DNA of 64,000 bases from JAXGQD01 sp040766665 (GTDB lineage: Bacteria > Bacillota > Clostridia > Saccharofermentanales > Fastidiosipilaceae): NCBI GenBank assembly GCA_040766665.1, contig JAXGQD010000010.1, positions 1 through 64,000 of the forward strand. Reading direction: 5' to 3'. Made by a program: the position numbers and the translations under genes. Of the stretch, positions 43,343 to 52,444 are shown in pieces. Numbering within the stretch: position 1 is the first letter of the stretch; every line of letters begins with the position of its first letter. The notes below the pieces were generated by a model. The model was not told the DNA's origin. It worked only from the letters and a program-made list of their open reading frames with translations, and did not search any database.

Positions 43343-44458
43343 ATGCGCTATTTTATCATTATCATCTTTATGCTTGTTTTAGCCGCTCAATTGACCTTGT
43401 CGTGGCAGCTTTTTAAAGCCTTGCGCGAAAAATTTAATAAACTGCGCTATTGGATCATCCTCATACCGGCTATTCTGCTGGCGCTTGTGGCGGTCTATGG
43501 TTTTATCCCCGGCAGTTCGGCACCACGCATCGTGGCGGCTTTTGCCGATTATTATCTGGCCTTCTTAGCCTATGCTTTCATGCTCCACCTGTTGCGGGAA
43601 TTGATTCTTTTAACTATTCGCCTCTTCAGAAGAGTAAAAAGCAGCCCCCGCCTCAGAGCGCAGAGCACCTGGGTCGTTTTTGTACTCGCTTGCCTCATTG
43701 TCATCTATGGTACTTGGCATGCCCAAAGCATTGTGCTCAAACATTATGAGCTGGAACTGAAAGACGCAGAATTAGCAGAACCATTAAAAGTAGCGCTGTT
43801 TTCGGATTTGCATCTGGGTGAACAATACGGTAGCCAACGTGTCAAAGAGATAGTGACAATGATCAATGCGGAAAAAGTGGACCTGGTTTTCATCGCCGGT
43901 GATTTTTTCAACGACAATTATCAGACACTCGATGACCCGGAAGCGATAAGTGCGGAATTGCGCCGCCTCGAGAGCCGCTACGGAACATATATGGTATGGG
44001 GTAATCATGATTCGGGCCAGACTTTTGCGCAAATGAAAGGGTTGGTAGAACGAAGTGGCATCGTCTTGTTGGAAGATGAAAGCGTGGAAGTTGCCAATCT
44101 TGTAACGCTTGTGGGGCGCCGCGACTCGCGTCCTGTCCTGGCTGACGGAACACGCAGAACCGCAATCAGTTGGACGGAGATTGATAGTAATTTACCCGTG
44201 CTGGTGCTGGACCACCAGCCCTCCAATTACATGGAATATCTCGATACCGAGGCGGACTTGATCTTGAGCGGGCATACCCATAAGGGGCAGATTTTCCCGG
44301 GGAATCTCATGACGTCATGGATCTATGATTATGACTACGGTTTACATACCATTGAAGGAAGTCAAAAGCAAATACTCATTTCTTCCGGAATAGGGACCTG
44401 GGGCCCTCCGCTACGGGTGATGAGTGATTCGGAACTAGTGATCATACAACTGCATTAA
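43343..44458 (+). CDS. Membrane-anchored metallophosphoesterase
   Basis: 371 residues. The first 130 contain about four hydrophobic segments (residues 1-20, 32-52, 60-80 and 104-124). The calcineurin-like phosphoesterase domain follows: FSDLHLGE (D-x-H), FIAGDFFND (GD), VWGNHDSG (GNHD) and ILSGHTHKGQ (GHxH), which coordinate two metals. This resembles YkuE/YaeI-type enzymes, some of which act on lipid A or other lipid phosphates, but the substrate is unknown. Expected topology puts the active domain outside the membrane. It has a weak Shine-Dalgarno (ACAGG). Confidence 0.88.
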   Translation: MRYFIIIIFMLVLAAQLTLSWQLFKALREKFNKLRYWIILIPAILLALVAVYGFIPGSSAPRIVAAFADYYLAFLAYAFMLHLLRELILLTIRLFRRVKSSPRLRAQSTWVVFVLACLIVIYGTWHAQSIVLKHYELELKDAELAEPLKVALFSDLHLGEQYGSQRVKEIVTMINAEKVDLVFIAGDFFNDNYQTLDDPEAISAELRRLESRYGTYMVWGNHDSGQTFAQMKGLVERSGIVLLEDESVEVANLVTLVGRRDSRPVLADGTRRTAISWTEIDSNLPVLVLDHQPSNYMEYLDTEADLILSGHTHKGQIFPGNLMTSWIYDYDYGLHTIEGSQKQILISSGIGTWGPPLRVMSDSELVIIQLH

Positions 44459-44511
44459 TAACTATAAGTCTAACTGTAAGAGTGACGGCAAAATAAAATG
44501 AGGACATCAGC

Positions 44512-45102
44512 ATGGATTTGATAAAAGATTTTCAGTGGCTCAACGAGGCCGAGGTACTGAGCCTTACGGCAGATGCCTTGCACTTCAAAACAAAGCCCGA
44601 TACCGATTTCTGGCAGAGGACCTATTACGGATTCTCCCATGATAACGGTCATATGTATTTATGTGAGAGTGCAAAGACCTATTTCAGTTTTTCATGCAAA
44701 TTCTCTTTTGATGGTTCTGAGCGCTTTGCCCAAGCCGGACTGATTATTTATCAAGACAGCGCGAATTGGGCAAAAACCGGCATCGAGTGCGAAAATAGTG
44801 AGTATTCGAATCTCGGGGCAGTCGTGACCAATGCGGCCTTTTCTGACTGGAGTATGGCGCCGATTCCTCCCGACTGCAAATCCCTCCATCTGCGTCTGAG
44901 CAGGCGGGGCAGCGACTTTCTGGTGGAATATGCGACAAGCGCCGAAGCATACCAGCCACTGCGTATCTTTCATTTGGATAAAGCTGAGGCTGAGTTGCGC
45001 TTTGGTTTTTATGCCTGCAGCCCGGGTCAAGAAAGCTTTACTGCGCACTTCTCGGAAGTGGATTTTGGTCCCTGTCTTTGGCAGGCGCACCAAAGCACGT
45101 AG
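44512..45102 (+). CDS. DUF1349 concanavalin-like domain protein
   Basis: A 196-residue soluble protein matching the DUF1349 family (a jelly-roll, concanavalin-A-like fold): WLNEAEVLSLTADALHFKT, TDFWQRTYYGF, AGLIIYQDSANWAKTGIE, VVTNAAFSDWS, LHLRLSRRGSDFLVEYA and GFYACSP. Members are small intracellular proteins, sometimes labelled regulation of enolase protein 1, without a firmly known function. No signal peptide. Start ATG 44512 follows GAGGACATC. It is not obviously linked to its neighbours. Confidence 0.8.
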   Translation: MDLIKDFQWLNEAEVLSLTADALHFKTKPDTDFWQRTYYGFSHDNGHMYLCESAKTYFSFSCKFSFDGSERFAQAGLIIYQDSANWAKTGIECENSEYSNLGAVVTNAAFSDWSMAPIPPDCKSLHLRLSRRGSDFLVEYATSAEAYQPLRIFHLDKAEAELRFGFYACSPGQESFTAHFSEVDFGPCLWQAHQST

Positions 45103-45218
45103 GCTTACTGCAAACTCACGGCGTAGTTTCACTTACGCAAGGAAGAAAAATTTTACACCGGCAAAAAATACATCTGGCAATTGTGCCAAGCTAATGGTAT
45201 TATTACTGACGCCTGAAC

Positions 45219-45293
45219 GGCCCTATGGTCAAGCGGTCAAGACGCCGCCCTCTCAAGGCGGAATCACGAGTTCGATTCTCGTTAGGGTCACCA
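45219..45293 (+). tRNA. tRNA-Glu (anticodon CTC)
   Basis: Cloverleaf with acceptor GGCCCTA / TAGGGTC (one G-T pair), anticodon stem CCGCC / GGCGG, loop CTCTCAA with anticodon CTC at 45252-45254, T-loop TTCGATT and encoded CCA. It decodes GAG; the more general TTC isoacceptor must lie elsewhere. Confidence 0.95.
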
Positions 45294-45302
45294 CCACAAG
45301 CT

Positions 45303-45337
45303 AAAAGCCCGGTAAATAGGGGCTTTTTGCTTTTTTT
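45303..45337 (+). terminator. Terminator after tRNA-Glu
   Basis: AAAAGCCC / GGGCTTTT stem with a loop of about 9 bases and a T-rich tail, 10 bases after the tRNA. Confidence 0.75.
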
Positions 45338-45377
45338 GAGCATCGCATAAATGATTATTTTATAAAACAAACATATG

Positions 45378-45386
45378 TGCTACAAT
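45378..45386 (+). promoter_or_regulatory. Extended -10 promoter of uvrA
   Basis: TGCTACAAT (TGn plus TACAAT, 5 of 6), 37 bases before the favoured uvrA start. No -35 match is convincing. It overlaps an upstream in-frame ATG (45375), which argues against that ATG as the start. Confidence 0.5.
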
Positions 45387-45422
45387 CAAAAAATGAGAAT
45401 GACAGATAAAGCGAGTGACAGT

Positions 45423-48260
45423 ATGCAGAAATATATCAGGGTCAGAGGGGCCCGTGAACATAATTTAAAAAATGTAGATGTAGACATCCCGCGTGAAAAG
45501 CTGGTGGTCTTGACCGGAGTCTCCGGTTCGGGAAAGACGACCTTGGCTTTTGATACGATTTTTGCCGAAGGACAAAGGCGCTATGTTGAGTCACTTTCGG
45601 CATATGCAAGGCAGTTTCTGGGTCAGATGGACAAACCGGATGTCGATCAAATCAGCGGCCTTTCACCCTCTATTTCCATAGATCAAAAAACCACCTCAAA
45701 AAACCCTCGCTCGACGGTCGGAACGGTGACGGAAATCTATGATTATCTGCGTCTGCTCTACGCGCGTGCCGGCACTCCACATTGTCCGGAATGCGGAAAA
45801 GAAATTGTCCGTCAAACGGTAGACCAAGTGTTGGACCGCATTTTGAGCTATCCTCTCGGCGCCAGGCTTTATATCATGGCTCCCGCTGTCAGGGACAGAA
45901 AAGGTGAATTCACCAAGCTCTTTAATGACTTGAAAAAACAGGGTTTCGTGCGTGTGCGTGTTGATGGTGAAGATTTCATGCTGGAAGAAGAAATCAAGCT
46001 TAAAAAAACGCATAAGCACAATATCTCGGTGATTGTTGACCGCCTTGTAAGCAAAGAAGGTATGCGCAGCAGACTCAGCGATTCTGTCGAAACCGCTTTT
46101 CAATTAGCGGAGGGTCTGCTTTTAGTCAGTTATGAGCATGAGGAACTTCAAGAGGCAGGCGAGGAGCTGTTCTCGCAGCATTTTGCCTGCGCTGACTGCC
46201 ATATCAGTATCCCGGATCCCGAGCCGCGAATGTTTTCTTTCAATAATCCGCTGGGTGCATGCCCTGAATGTCTTGGCTTAGGTCAACATGTCAGGATTGA
46301 CCCTGAATTGGTTATAGATAATCCCAAGGCTTCGATCAATGAAGGGGCCATTCGTGCCGGCGGTTGGAATCTGGACGATCGCAATTCCTGGGGCAGGTCG
46401 TTTATTTTGGCCTTGTCTAAGAAGTATGGTATTGATTTAGATTGCCCGTTTGAGAAATTGCCTGAAACTGCCCAAAATATTATTTTGTATGGCAACAACG
46501 GTGAGCGCTTAGTGGTGGATACCTCCAATTCGAAGTACAACAGGGGGGAAGACTATATCACAAAATGGGAAGGCATCATCCCTTCTTTGGAAAGGCGGTC
46601 GCGTGAGTCAGGCAACGAGGGCTATGAGCAGTACATGTCTGTTACGCCCTGTCAAACCTGTCACGGAGCCAGGTTACGCAAAGAGAGTCTGGCGGTCAAA
46701 TTTGGCCAAAAGAATATCTACGACTTGACTTGCTTACCCATTCGGCAGTGTGGAGACTTTTTAGCGGCTGAGACAAAAGCATTGAGTCCCTCAAAGATGG
46801 CGATTGCCGATCAGATTCTGCGCGAGCTGAAAGGGCGGCTCAATTTTCTGGTGGATGTCGGCTTGGATTATTTAACCTTAGCCCGTGCATCGGCCTCACT
46901 GTCGGGAGGCGAAGCCCAGCGCATTCGATTAGCCACACAAATCGGTTCCGGCCTGATGGGCGTGCTTTATATTCTAGATGAACCCAGTATTGGCTTGCAT
47001 CAGCGCGACAATCAAAAATTACTTGGCACTTTAAAACATCTGCGTGATATCGGTAACTCCGTCTTAGTTGTAGAACACGATGAAGAGACCATGCGGGAGG
47101 CAGATGTCATTGTCGACCTGGGACCTTTAGCAGGAGAACAGGGTGGTGAATTGGTGGGAATCGGTTCCGCAAGTGAGCTGATGAAAAATCCCCGTTCTCT
47201 GACGGGAAAATATCTTTCGGGTGAACTCTACATCCCCATACCGACAAAACGCCGTAAAGGTAGCGGTAAATATCTGAAGATCAAAGGCGCGACTAAAAAC
47301 AACCTGAAAAACATCGATGTGCAGATACCCTTGGGGACTTTAACCTGCATAACGGGGGTATCGGGATCCGGTAAGAGCTCCTTGATTAACGGCATCCTTT
47401 TGCCAAAACTGGAAGTGGATTTGAACCGGGCACGCCGGAAATTGGACTCGTTCCAAGATATTGTCGGCCAGGAAAATCTGGATAAAGTCATTGCTATTGA
47501 TCAGTCGCCTATCGGCCGCACGCCGCGCTCGAATCCGGCGACCTATACGGGACTCTTTGATATGATCCGTCAGCTCTATGCGCAGACGCCTGAGGCGAGG
47601 GCGAGGGCTTATAAACCGGGGCGTTTCAGTTTCAATGTGAAGGGCGGACGTTGCGAAGCCTGCCGCGGTGACGGGGTCAATCGCATCGAGATGCATTTTT
47701 TGCCGGATATCTATGTACCCTGCGAAGTCTGTAAAGGCAAGCGCTATAATCATGATACTTTAGAGGTTTTTTATAAAGGTAAAAACATTGCAGACGTCTT
47801 GGATATGACCATTGAAGAAGCGGTTGAGTTTTTTGCAAATCAACCCCGACTGCTTAAAAAAGTCGAGACCTTGAACGAAGTGGGTCTGGGCTATCTGAAA
47901 CTGGGGCAGCCCTCAACGCAACTTTCAGGGGGAGAAGCCCAGCGTGTGAAACTGGCGACTGAACTTTCACGACGTTCAACCGGTAAGACCCTGTATATTT
48001 TAGACGAACCCACGACGGGTTTGCATACCGCGGATGTGCACCGCCTGAGCTATATCCTCGATGCTTTGACCGAGGGGGGCAATACGGTGATTGTCATCGA
48101 GCATAATTTGGATCTTATTAAAACGGCAGATTACATCATTGACCTGGGTCCCGAAGGCGGGGAAGCCGGTGGTGAAGTGGTGTGCAGCGGGAAACCGGAA
48201 GCCGTGGCAGACTGCGAGAAATCCTATACCGGTCAGTTTTTAAAGAAGCTTTTGCCATAA
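45423..48260 (+). CDS. uvrA: Excinuclease ABC subunit A
   Basis: A damage-recognition ATPase of nucleotide excision repair, working with UvrB and UvrC. Two ABC modules: Walker A GVSGSGKTTLAFDTIF and GVSGSGKSSLING; signatures SGGEAQRIRLA and LSGGEAQRVKLA; Walker B ILDEPSIGLHQ and ILDEPTTGLHTAD. Zinc sites include CPECGK, CADCHISIP...CPECLGLG and CEACRGDG...CEVCKGKRY. About 945 residues. ATG 45423 gives QKYIRVRGAREHNL, which aligns with the family N-terminus; in-frame ATGs at 45375, 45393 and 45399 would overlap the promoter. Confidence 0.95.
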   Translation: MQKYIRVRGAREHNLKNVDVDIPREKLVVLTGVSGSGKTTLAFDTIFAEGQRRYVESLSAYARQFLGQMDKPDVDQISGLSPSISIDQKTTSKNPRSTVGTVTEIYDYLRLLYARAGTPHCPECGKEIVRQTVDQVLDRILSYPLGARLYIMAPAVRDRKGEFTKLFNDLKKQGFVRVRVDGEDFMLEEEIKLKKTHKHNISVIVDRLVSKEGMRSRLSDSVETAFQLAEGLLLVSYEHEELQEAGEELFSQHFACADCHISIPDPEPRMFSFNNPLGACPECLGLGQHVRIDPELVIDNPKASINEGAIRAGGWNLDDRNSWGRSFILALSKKYGIDLDCPFEKLPETAQNIILYGNNGERLVVDTSNSKYNRGEDYITKWEGIIPSLERRSRESGNEGYEQYMSVTPCQTCHGARLRKESLAVKFGQKNIYDLTCLPIRQCGDFLAAETKALSPSKMAIADQILRELKGRLNFLVDVGLDYLTLARASASLSGGEAQRIRLATQIGSGLMGVLYILDEPSIGLHQRDNQKLLGTLKHLRDIGNSVLVVEHDEETMREADVIVDLGPLAGEQGGELVGIGSASELMKNPRSLTGKYLSGELYIPIPTKRRKGSGKYLKIKGATKNNLKNIDVQIPLGTLTCITGVSGSGKSSLINGILLPKLEVDLNRARRKLDSFQDIVGQENLDKVIAIDQSPIGRTPRSNPATYTGLFDMIRQLYAQTPEARARAYKPGRFSFNVKGGRCEACRGDGVNRIEMHFLPDIYVPCEVCKGKRYNHDTLEVFYKGKNIADVLDMTIEEAVEFFANQPRLLKKVETLNEVGLGYLKLGQPSTQLSGGEAQRVKLATELSRRSTGKTLYILDEPTTGLHTADVHRLSYILDALTEGGNTVIVIEHNLDLIKTADYIIDLGPEGGEAGGEVVCSGKPEAVADCEKSYTGQFLKKLLP

Positions 48261-48288
48261 TTGTTCAGGTTTACACTTTGATATGCCC

Positions 48289-48316
48289 TTGCCGAGCGTC
48301 ACATTTGCGTTATAAT
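48289..48316 (+). promoter_or_regulatory. Promoter of the clpE-like gene
   Basis: TTGCCG, 16-base spacer, perfect TATAAT (48311-48316). The predicted transcription start lies inside the CtsR-type operator described next. Confidence 0.7.
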
Positions 48317-48321
48317 ATCAA

Positions 48322-48338
48322 TATCAAAGATAGTCAAA
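48322..48338 (+). promoter_or_regulatory. CtsR-type heptad operator
   Basis: TATCAAA-GAT-AGTCAAA matches the CtsR consensus (A/G)GTCAAA-NAN-(A/G)GTCAAA with two mismatches in the first heptad. It begins 6 bases after the -10, a position where bound CtsR would block transcription. CtsR represses clp genes until heat or protein stress releases it. No ctsR gene is in the window. Confidence 0.75.
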
Positions 48339-48366
48339 GATGACTAACGGATTTGTGAGGGAAAGA

Positions 48367-50904
48367 ATGTCACTATGCGACAGTTGCCACGAGAATGTGG
48401 CAATTATATATACAAGTAAAATGGTCAATTATAAGCCGGAGTACACAGGTTATTGCATGTCATGTGCCTTGCATAAACCTGAACTCGGCATGAGTAAAAT
48501 GATAGAACAATCGGGCGTCAATGATGCCAATGTTGATGAAATCACCGAACAGCTGAATACCATGATGGAACCGATGCGCGATGACCCGCCGGAAGTGCTG
48601 ATGGAGAAGGTGCATGAAATCATGCAGAACATTGACCCACAGCAACTGATGGGGAATATGAATGCATTGATGCAGGACATCAAAGATGAAAAGAATGCAG
48701 ATGAGCTTGATGGTGATACTGAGACTGGGGATGCTATGTCTGCCGACGATGCAGATGAGGGCATGAATGATCAGCAAATACCCGGCTTAGCGATAGGTGA
48801 GAAAAGCATTTCTGAAGCTTTACAGATGATGATTTCGGGCATGATGGGCAGTAGCGACCTGGAGAAGGCCGGTCTGATGCCTGCCGCCAGAGGGGCCGAA
48901 AGTGAGCCTGGTGCAAGTCGTTCTGACGAAAAAACAAGCACCAAACAGGACAAAAACCGTCGCGACAGTAAACGCCAACGTAAGTTCTTGGACACATACG
49001 GCACGAACCTGACGACCAAGGCACGAAACGGAGAAATGGATCCCATCATCGGGCGGGAAAAAGAACTTGAACGTGTGGTGCAAATACTGAACCGCAAGAA
49101 CAAAAATAATCCTGTGCTTTTGGGTGAACCCGGCGTCGGTAAAACGGCCATCGCCGAAGGATTGGCCTTGCGTATTGTAGAGGAAAAAGTGCCTGCTAAA
49201 CTTCTGGCGATGGAGGTCTATCTGCTGGACATGACCGGTATGGTTGCGGGGACACAATTCCGCGGCCAGTTTGAAAGCCGTATGAAAGGTTTGGTTGACG
49301 AAGCCAAAGCACTTGGCAATATCATTTTAGTGATTGATGAATTGCATAACATCATGGGTGCCGGAGATGCGGAAGGTGCGATGAATGCAGCCAATATATT
49401 AAAACCTTCTTTGGCCAAAGGTGAGGTCCGTGTCTTGGGCTCGACCACGCTGGACGAATATCGCCGTTTCATTGAGAAGGATTCTGCTTTGGAGAGGCGT
49501 TTCCAACAGGTTATTGTGGAAGAACCTAACAAAGAGGACAGCTTTAAAATCATTCAGGGTTTGCGACCCAGCTTTGAAAAGCATCACCACGTGCAGATTT
49601 CCGACGACGTCATTCAGTACGCGATTGAGCTGGCTGACCGCTACGTCAGCGGCCGCTTTTTCCCTGACAAAGCCATAGACATCATCGATGAAGCGGGTTC
49701 TGCCGTAAATCTCAAAGACCAGGCACTCATCGCTCATGAGCAGCTACGTGCCAAGCTGGAAGACGAGCGAGAAGCATTCAAAGAAATGGAAAACAGCCTT
49801 GATACTTCTCTGGACCAGAATGAAGTCTTTGAGCGCCAAGCCAAGTCAAAGAGCCAATTGCTGCGACTCGAAAACGAATTCAATGAGAGCGAAAAGAACA
49901 TGCAAGTCCCGCAAATAGGCCGTGAAGATGTGGCTGCTGTGGTGGAGTTATGGACCGGCATACCCCTGAAGCGCATTAATGAAGGGGACAGCGAAAAACT
50001 CTTGAATCTGGAAGTGCGCATCCATCAACGTCTGATCGGTCAGAATTCTGCCGTAAAAGCCCTGGCACAAGCCGTGCGGCGTAATCGCGCCGGATTAGGC
50101 AAGCGGCGCAAACCGGCCTCCTTCATCTTTGTCGGTCCCACCGGTGTCGGTAAGACTGAGCTCGTCAAAGCCCTCGCAGAAGCCTTATTTGACAATGAAG
50201 AGGCTTTGGTCCGCTTTGACATGTCCGAATTCATGGAAGCACACACGGTCAGCAAACTGATAGGCTCGCCACCGGGTTATGTCGGTTACGACGACGCCGG
50301 ACAGTTAACGGAAAAAATTCGTCGTCATCCCTATAGTGTCATCCTGCTCGATGAAATAGAGAAGGCGCATGTTGATGTGTTTAATATCCTTTTGCAAATT
50401 TTGGATGATGGCCGCTTAACCGACAGTCACGGAAGAACCGTGAACTTTGAGCATAGTGTCATTATCATGACCAGTAATGTGGGAACGAGTAAGCGAAGCG
50501 GTGGTTTTGGTTTTGGCAATAACAACTATGAAGCGATGGAATCCCAGGTAAAGAGTGCTTTGAAAGATGTCTTTAGACCCGAGTTTCTGAATCGCGTCGA
50601 TGACATTGTCGTTTTCGAAACCCTGAAGCCGGAGGAAATTCGCCAAATCGTTGACCTGATGCTCAAGGAAGTCAATCTTGCGCTAAAAGCGAAGGGTATC
50701 AGCTTGGTCTTAACGGATGCTGCCAAAGACGCCCTGGCTAAAGAAGGCTATGACGAGAAGTACGGTGCCCGCCCATTGCGTAAGGTCATACAAAAACGCA
50801 TCGAGAATCCGCTGGCGGACCAACTGCTTGCAGGAGCACTGGAAGGAAAGATTGCGGTCTCATTTGATTATCAAGACGGCGCATTCATCATGTCAGATTT
50901 ATAA
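48367..50904 (+). CDS. clpE: Clp ATPase with N-terminal zinc finger (ClpE/ClpC type)
   Basis: A HSP100 unfoldase that feeds proteins to ClpP. In place of the Clp_N double repeat, it starts with a four-cysteine finger (Cys4, Cys7, Cys30, Cys33), as in ClpE and McsA, then about 180 residues of acidic, Met-rich linker without clear domains. AAA1: GEPGVGKTAIAEGLA and VIDELHNIMGAGD; a coiled middle domain around residues 455-510; AAA2: VGPTGVGKTELVKAL and LLDEIEKAH; a GFGFGN loop near 715 that may dock ClpP. 845 residues, longer than B. subtilis ClpE. Start ATG 48367 follows GAGGGAAAG; the ATG at 48340 lacks a site. Probably CtsR-repressed. Confidence 0.9.
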   Translation: MSLCDSCHENVAIIYTSKMVNYKPEYTGYCMSCALHKPELGMSKMIEQSGVNDANVDEITEQLNTMMEPMRDDPPEVLMEKVHEIMQNIDPQQLMGNMNALMQDIKDEKNADELDGDTETGDAMSADDADEGMNDQQIPGLAIGEKSISEALQMMISGMMGSSDLEKAGLMPAARGAESEPGASRSDEKTSTKQDKNRRDSKRQRKFLDTYGTNLTTKARNGEMDPIIGREKELERVVQILNRKNKNNPVLLGEPGVGKTAIAEGLALRIVEEKVPAKLLAMEVYLLDMTGMVAGTQFRGQFESRMKGLVDEAKALGNIILVIDELHNIMGAGDAEGAMNAANILKPSLAKGEVRVLGSTTLDEYRRFIEKDSALERRFQQVIVEEPNKEDSFKIIQGLRPSFEKHHHVQISDDVIQYAIELADRYVSGRFFPDKAIDIIDEAGSAVNLKDQALIAHEQLRAKLEDEREAFKEMENSLDTSLDQNEVFERQAKSKSQLLRLENEFNESEKNMQVPQIGREDVAAVVELWTGIPLKRINEGDSEKLLNLEVRIHQRLIGQNSAVKALAQAVRRNRAGLGKRRKPASFIFVGPTGVGKTELVKALAEALFDNEEALVRFDMSEFMEAHTVSKLIGSPPGYVGYDDAGQLTEKIRRHPYSVILLDEIEKAHVDVFNILLQILDDGRLTDSHGRTVNFEHSVIIMTSNVGTSKRSGGFGFGNNNYEAMESQVKSALKDVFRPEFLNRVDDIVVFETLKPEEIRQIVDLMLKEVNLALKAKGISLVLTDAAKDALAKEGYDEKYGARPLRKVIQKRIENPLADQLLAGALEGKIAVSFDYQDGAFIMSDL

Positions 50905-50918
50905 GTTTGATAGAAACA

Positions 50919-51137
50919 TAAAAGGGGCTGTCTTAAAGCGGAGACAGGTCCTTTTTTGCGCTACCTTTGGCGTTGGTGCCGAGATTTTTCCCTTGTACCA
51001 CAGAAGTCTGCCATGGCCGCAATTATTGACCAGCTGGCTGCCTGTAAAACTTGGTACTTTTTCCAGACGAGAAATCGGAACCCAAACAAAGATACTGCCT
51101 CGTCCGCGTAAAAGCGCTTCTGAGACAGCCTCTTTTA
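50919..51137. mobile_element. MITE-like element between clpE and argJ
   Basis: A 219-bp segment bounded by imperfect inverted repeats: TAAAAGGGGCTGTCTTAAAGCG at the left and the complement of TAAAAGAGGCTGTCTCAGAAGCG at the right, about 20 of 23 positions alike, both ends at a TA. No open frame resembles a transposase. Ends of the GGCTGTCT type are common in insertion sequences of Bacillota, so this may be a non-autonomous derivative. The left end also forms its own hairpin with a T6 run (50921-50957) that could terminate clpE. Confidence 0.6.
50921..50957 (+). terminator. Terminator-like hairpin after clpE
   Basis: AAAGGGGCTGTCT pairs with AGACAGGTCCTTT (two mismatches) around an 8-base loop, followed by TTTTTT. 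It lies 17 bases after the clpE stop, inside the left end of the MITE-like element. Confidence 0.65.
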
Positions 51138-51158
51138 AATATATTAACTAAAAATTAT

Positions 51159-52358
51159 CTATGAACGATAACTCGCGTTAATTTTGACGTAATCATAAGA
51201 AAAATCACAGGTCCAGTAATGATCCTCGAATGGACCCTGATTAAGTCTTACCAGGATATTGAACTCACTTTGTTTCATGACTTTTAAGGCTTCCTGCTCA
51301 GAAAAAGGCAAGGCCAGACCATTTTGACAAACCTCTACATGTCCGATACTGATGTCGACACGCAAGGGATCAAAATCGGCGCCGGAATAGCCTAAAGCCG
51401 TGATGATCCGCCCCCAATTAGCATCCTGGCCGAAAAAGGCCGTTTTACAGAGCGGAGATTTAGCGATGGCCAAAGCTGCCAGATAGGCTGCTTCAGGGCT
51501 GACTGCCCCCTCAACACGCACGTCCACCAGTTTTGTTGCACCCTCACCGTCGGCTGCAATTTTCCTGGCCAAACCTGTGCAAATGTAATCCAGTGCCTGC
51601 TTAAATGATAAGTAATCATCGTGTTCGGGGGAGTCAATCAGCTGACCGCGCTGTCCTGAAGCCATCATGATGACCATGTCACAGACAGAAGTATCGCCGT
51701 CAACTGAAGTACGATTGAAGCTTTTGTATACCGCGTCACGCAAGCTCATCTGTAAAAGTTCAGGCGTGATAGCTGCATCGGTAGTGATTACCCCTATCAT
51801 TGTCGCCATATCTGGATGAATCATGCCCGAACCCTTGGCCATGCCGGCCATTTGTACCAATTCACCCTCGCTGCGGTATTCGCTATGCATCTCTTTGGCA
51901 AAAGTATCGGTCGTCATGATGGCCTCTGCAGCCGCATGTCCGGATTCTGCCAACATGTCCAATCGGGCACAGGTATTTCTGATACCCGAGCGCAGTTTAG
52001 ACATGTCCAAGGGCTGTCCTATGACGCCCGTGGAACCGGTGAGCACCTCATCTGGCATGAAACCCAGTTCAAAAGCGACTTGCTTGGCCATTTCTTCAGC
52101 ATCTGCATCTCCTTGCGGACCGACGCAGGCATTGGCATTACCGGCATTGATGATCAAAGCTCGTGCATGGGGATCCTGCGCCAAGAGCGCCATCGTGCGC
52201 TGCAAGGAATGTCCCTTGACCAGGTTTCTGGTGTAGACACCGGCCGTGACAGCCGCGGTGTTGCAGGCGAGGATGGCTAAGTCGGCTTTTCCGTTATTTT
52301 TTAAACCGCAAGCTGCGGCTGCCGCCATAAAACCGTAGGGAGAGGTGATGGATTTCAT
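51159..52358 (-). CDS. argJ: Bifunctional ornithine acetyltransferase/N-acetylglutamate synthase
   Basis: Recycles the acetyl group from N-acetylornithine to glutamate in arginine synthesis; bifunctional forms also use acetyl-CoA. The 399-residue Ntn-type protein is made as one chain and self-cleaves before a Thr: here the MAKGSGMIHPDMATMIGV segment, with cleavage before the Thr of MATM. NTAAVTAGVYTRN and the oxyanion-related GSTGVIGQPL are also present. Start ATG 52358; the Shine-Dalgarno is weak (AAAGCGAG). No other arg gene is nearby, so argJ stands alone, downstream of a peroxidase gene on the same strand. Confidence 0.94.
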   Translation of the reverse strand: MKSITSPYGFMAAAAACGLKNNGKADLAILACNTAAVTAGVYTRNLVKGHSLQRTMALLAQDPHARALIINAGNANACVGPQGDADAEEMAKQVAFELGFMPDEVLTGSTGVIGQPLDMSKLRSGIRNTCARLDMLAESGHAAAEAIMTTDTFAKEMHSEYRSEGELVQMAGMAKGSGMIHPDMATMIGVITTDAAITPELLQMSLRDAVYKSFNRTSVDGDTSVCDMVIMMASGQRGQLIDSPEHDDYLSFKQALDYICTGLARKIAADGEGATKLVDVRVEGAVSPEAAYLAALAIAKSPLCKTAFFGQDANWGRIITALGYSGADFDPLRVDISIGHVEVCQNGLALPFSEQEALKVMKQSEFNILVRLNQGPFEDHYWTCDFSYDYVKINASYRS

Positions 52359-52384
52359 AAAGCACTCGCTTTCATCTAGAAGTG

Positions 52385-52422
52385 GAAGGGCTTGCCTTCA
52401 ATACTGTAAAGACAAGCCCTTC
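52385..52422. repeat. 10-bp inverted repeat between gpx and argJ
   Basis: GAAGGGCTTG and CAAGCCCTTC are perfectly complementary with an 18-base spacer. No T-run follows on either strand, so it is a poor terminator. Located in the 86-base gap between two minus-strand genes, it could be a 5' leader structure for argJ or a processing site. Confidence 0.5.
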
Positions 52423-52444
52423 GTGATTTGTTAAGGCTGTCCGA

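Noticed and set aside
48820..49257. Antisense frames opposite the clpE-like gene
   Set aside because: Overlap strongly conserved AAA sequence and have no start signals.
50717..51151. Open frame of 144 codons across the end of clpE and the MITE-like element
   Set aside because: Its first part is clpE in another frame and the rest has no family resemblance.
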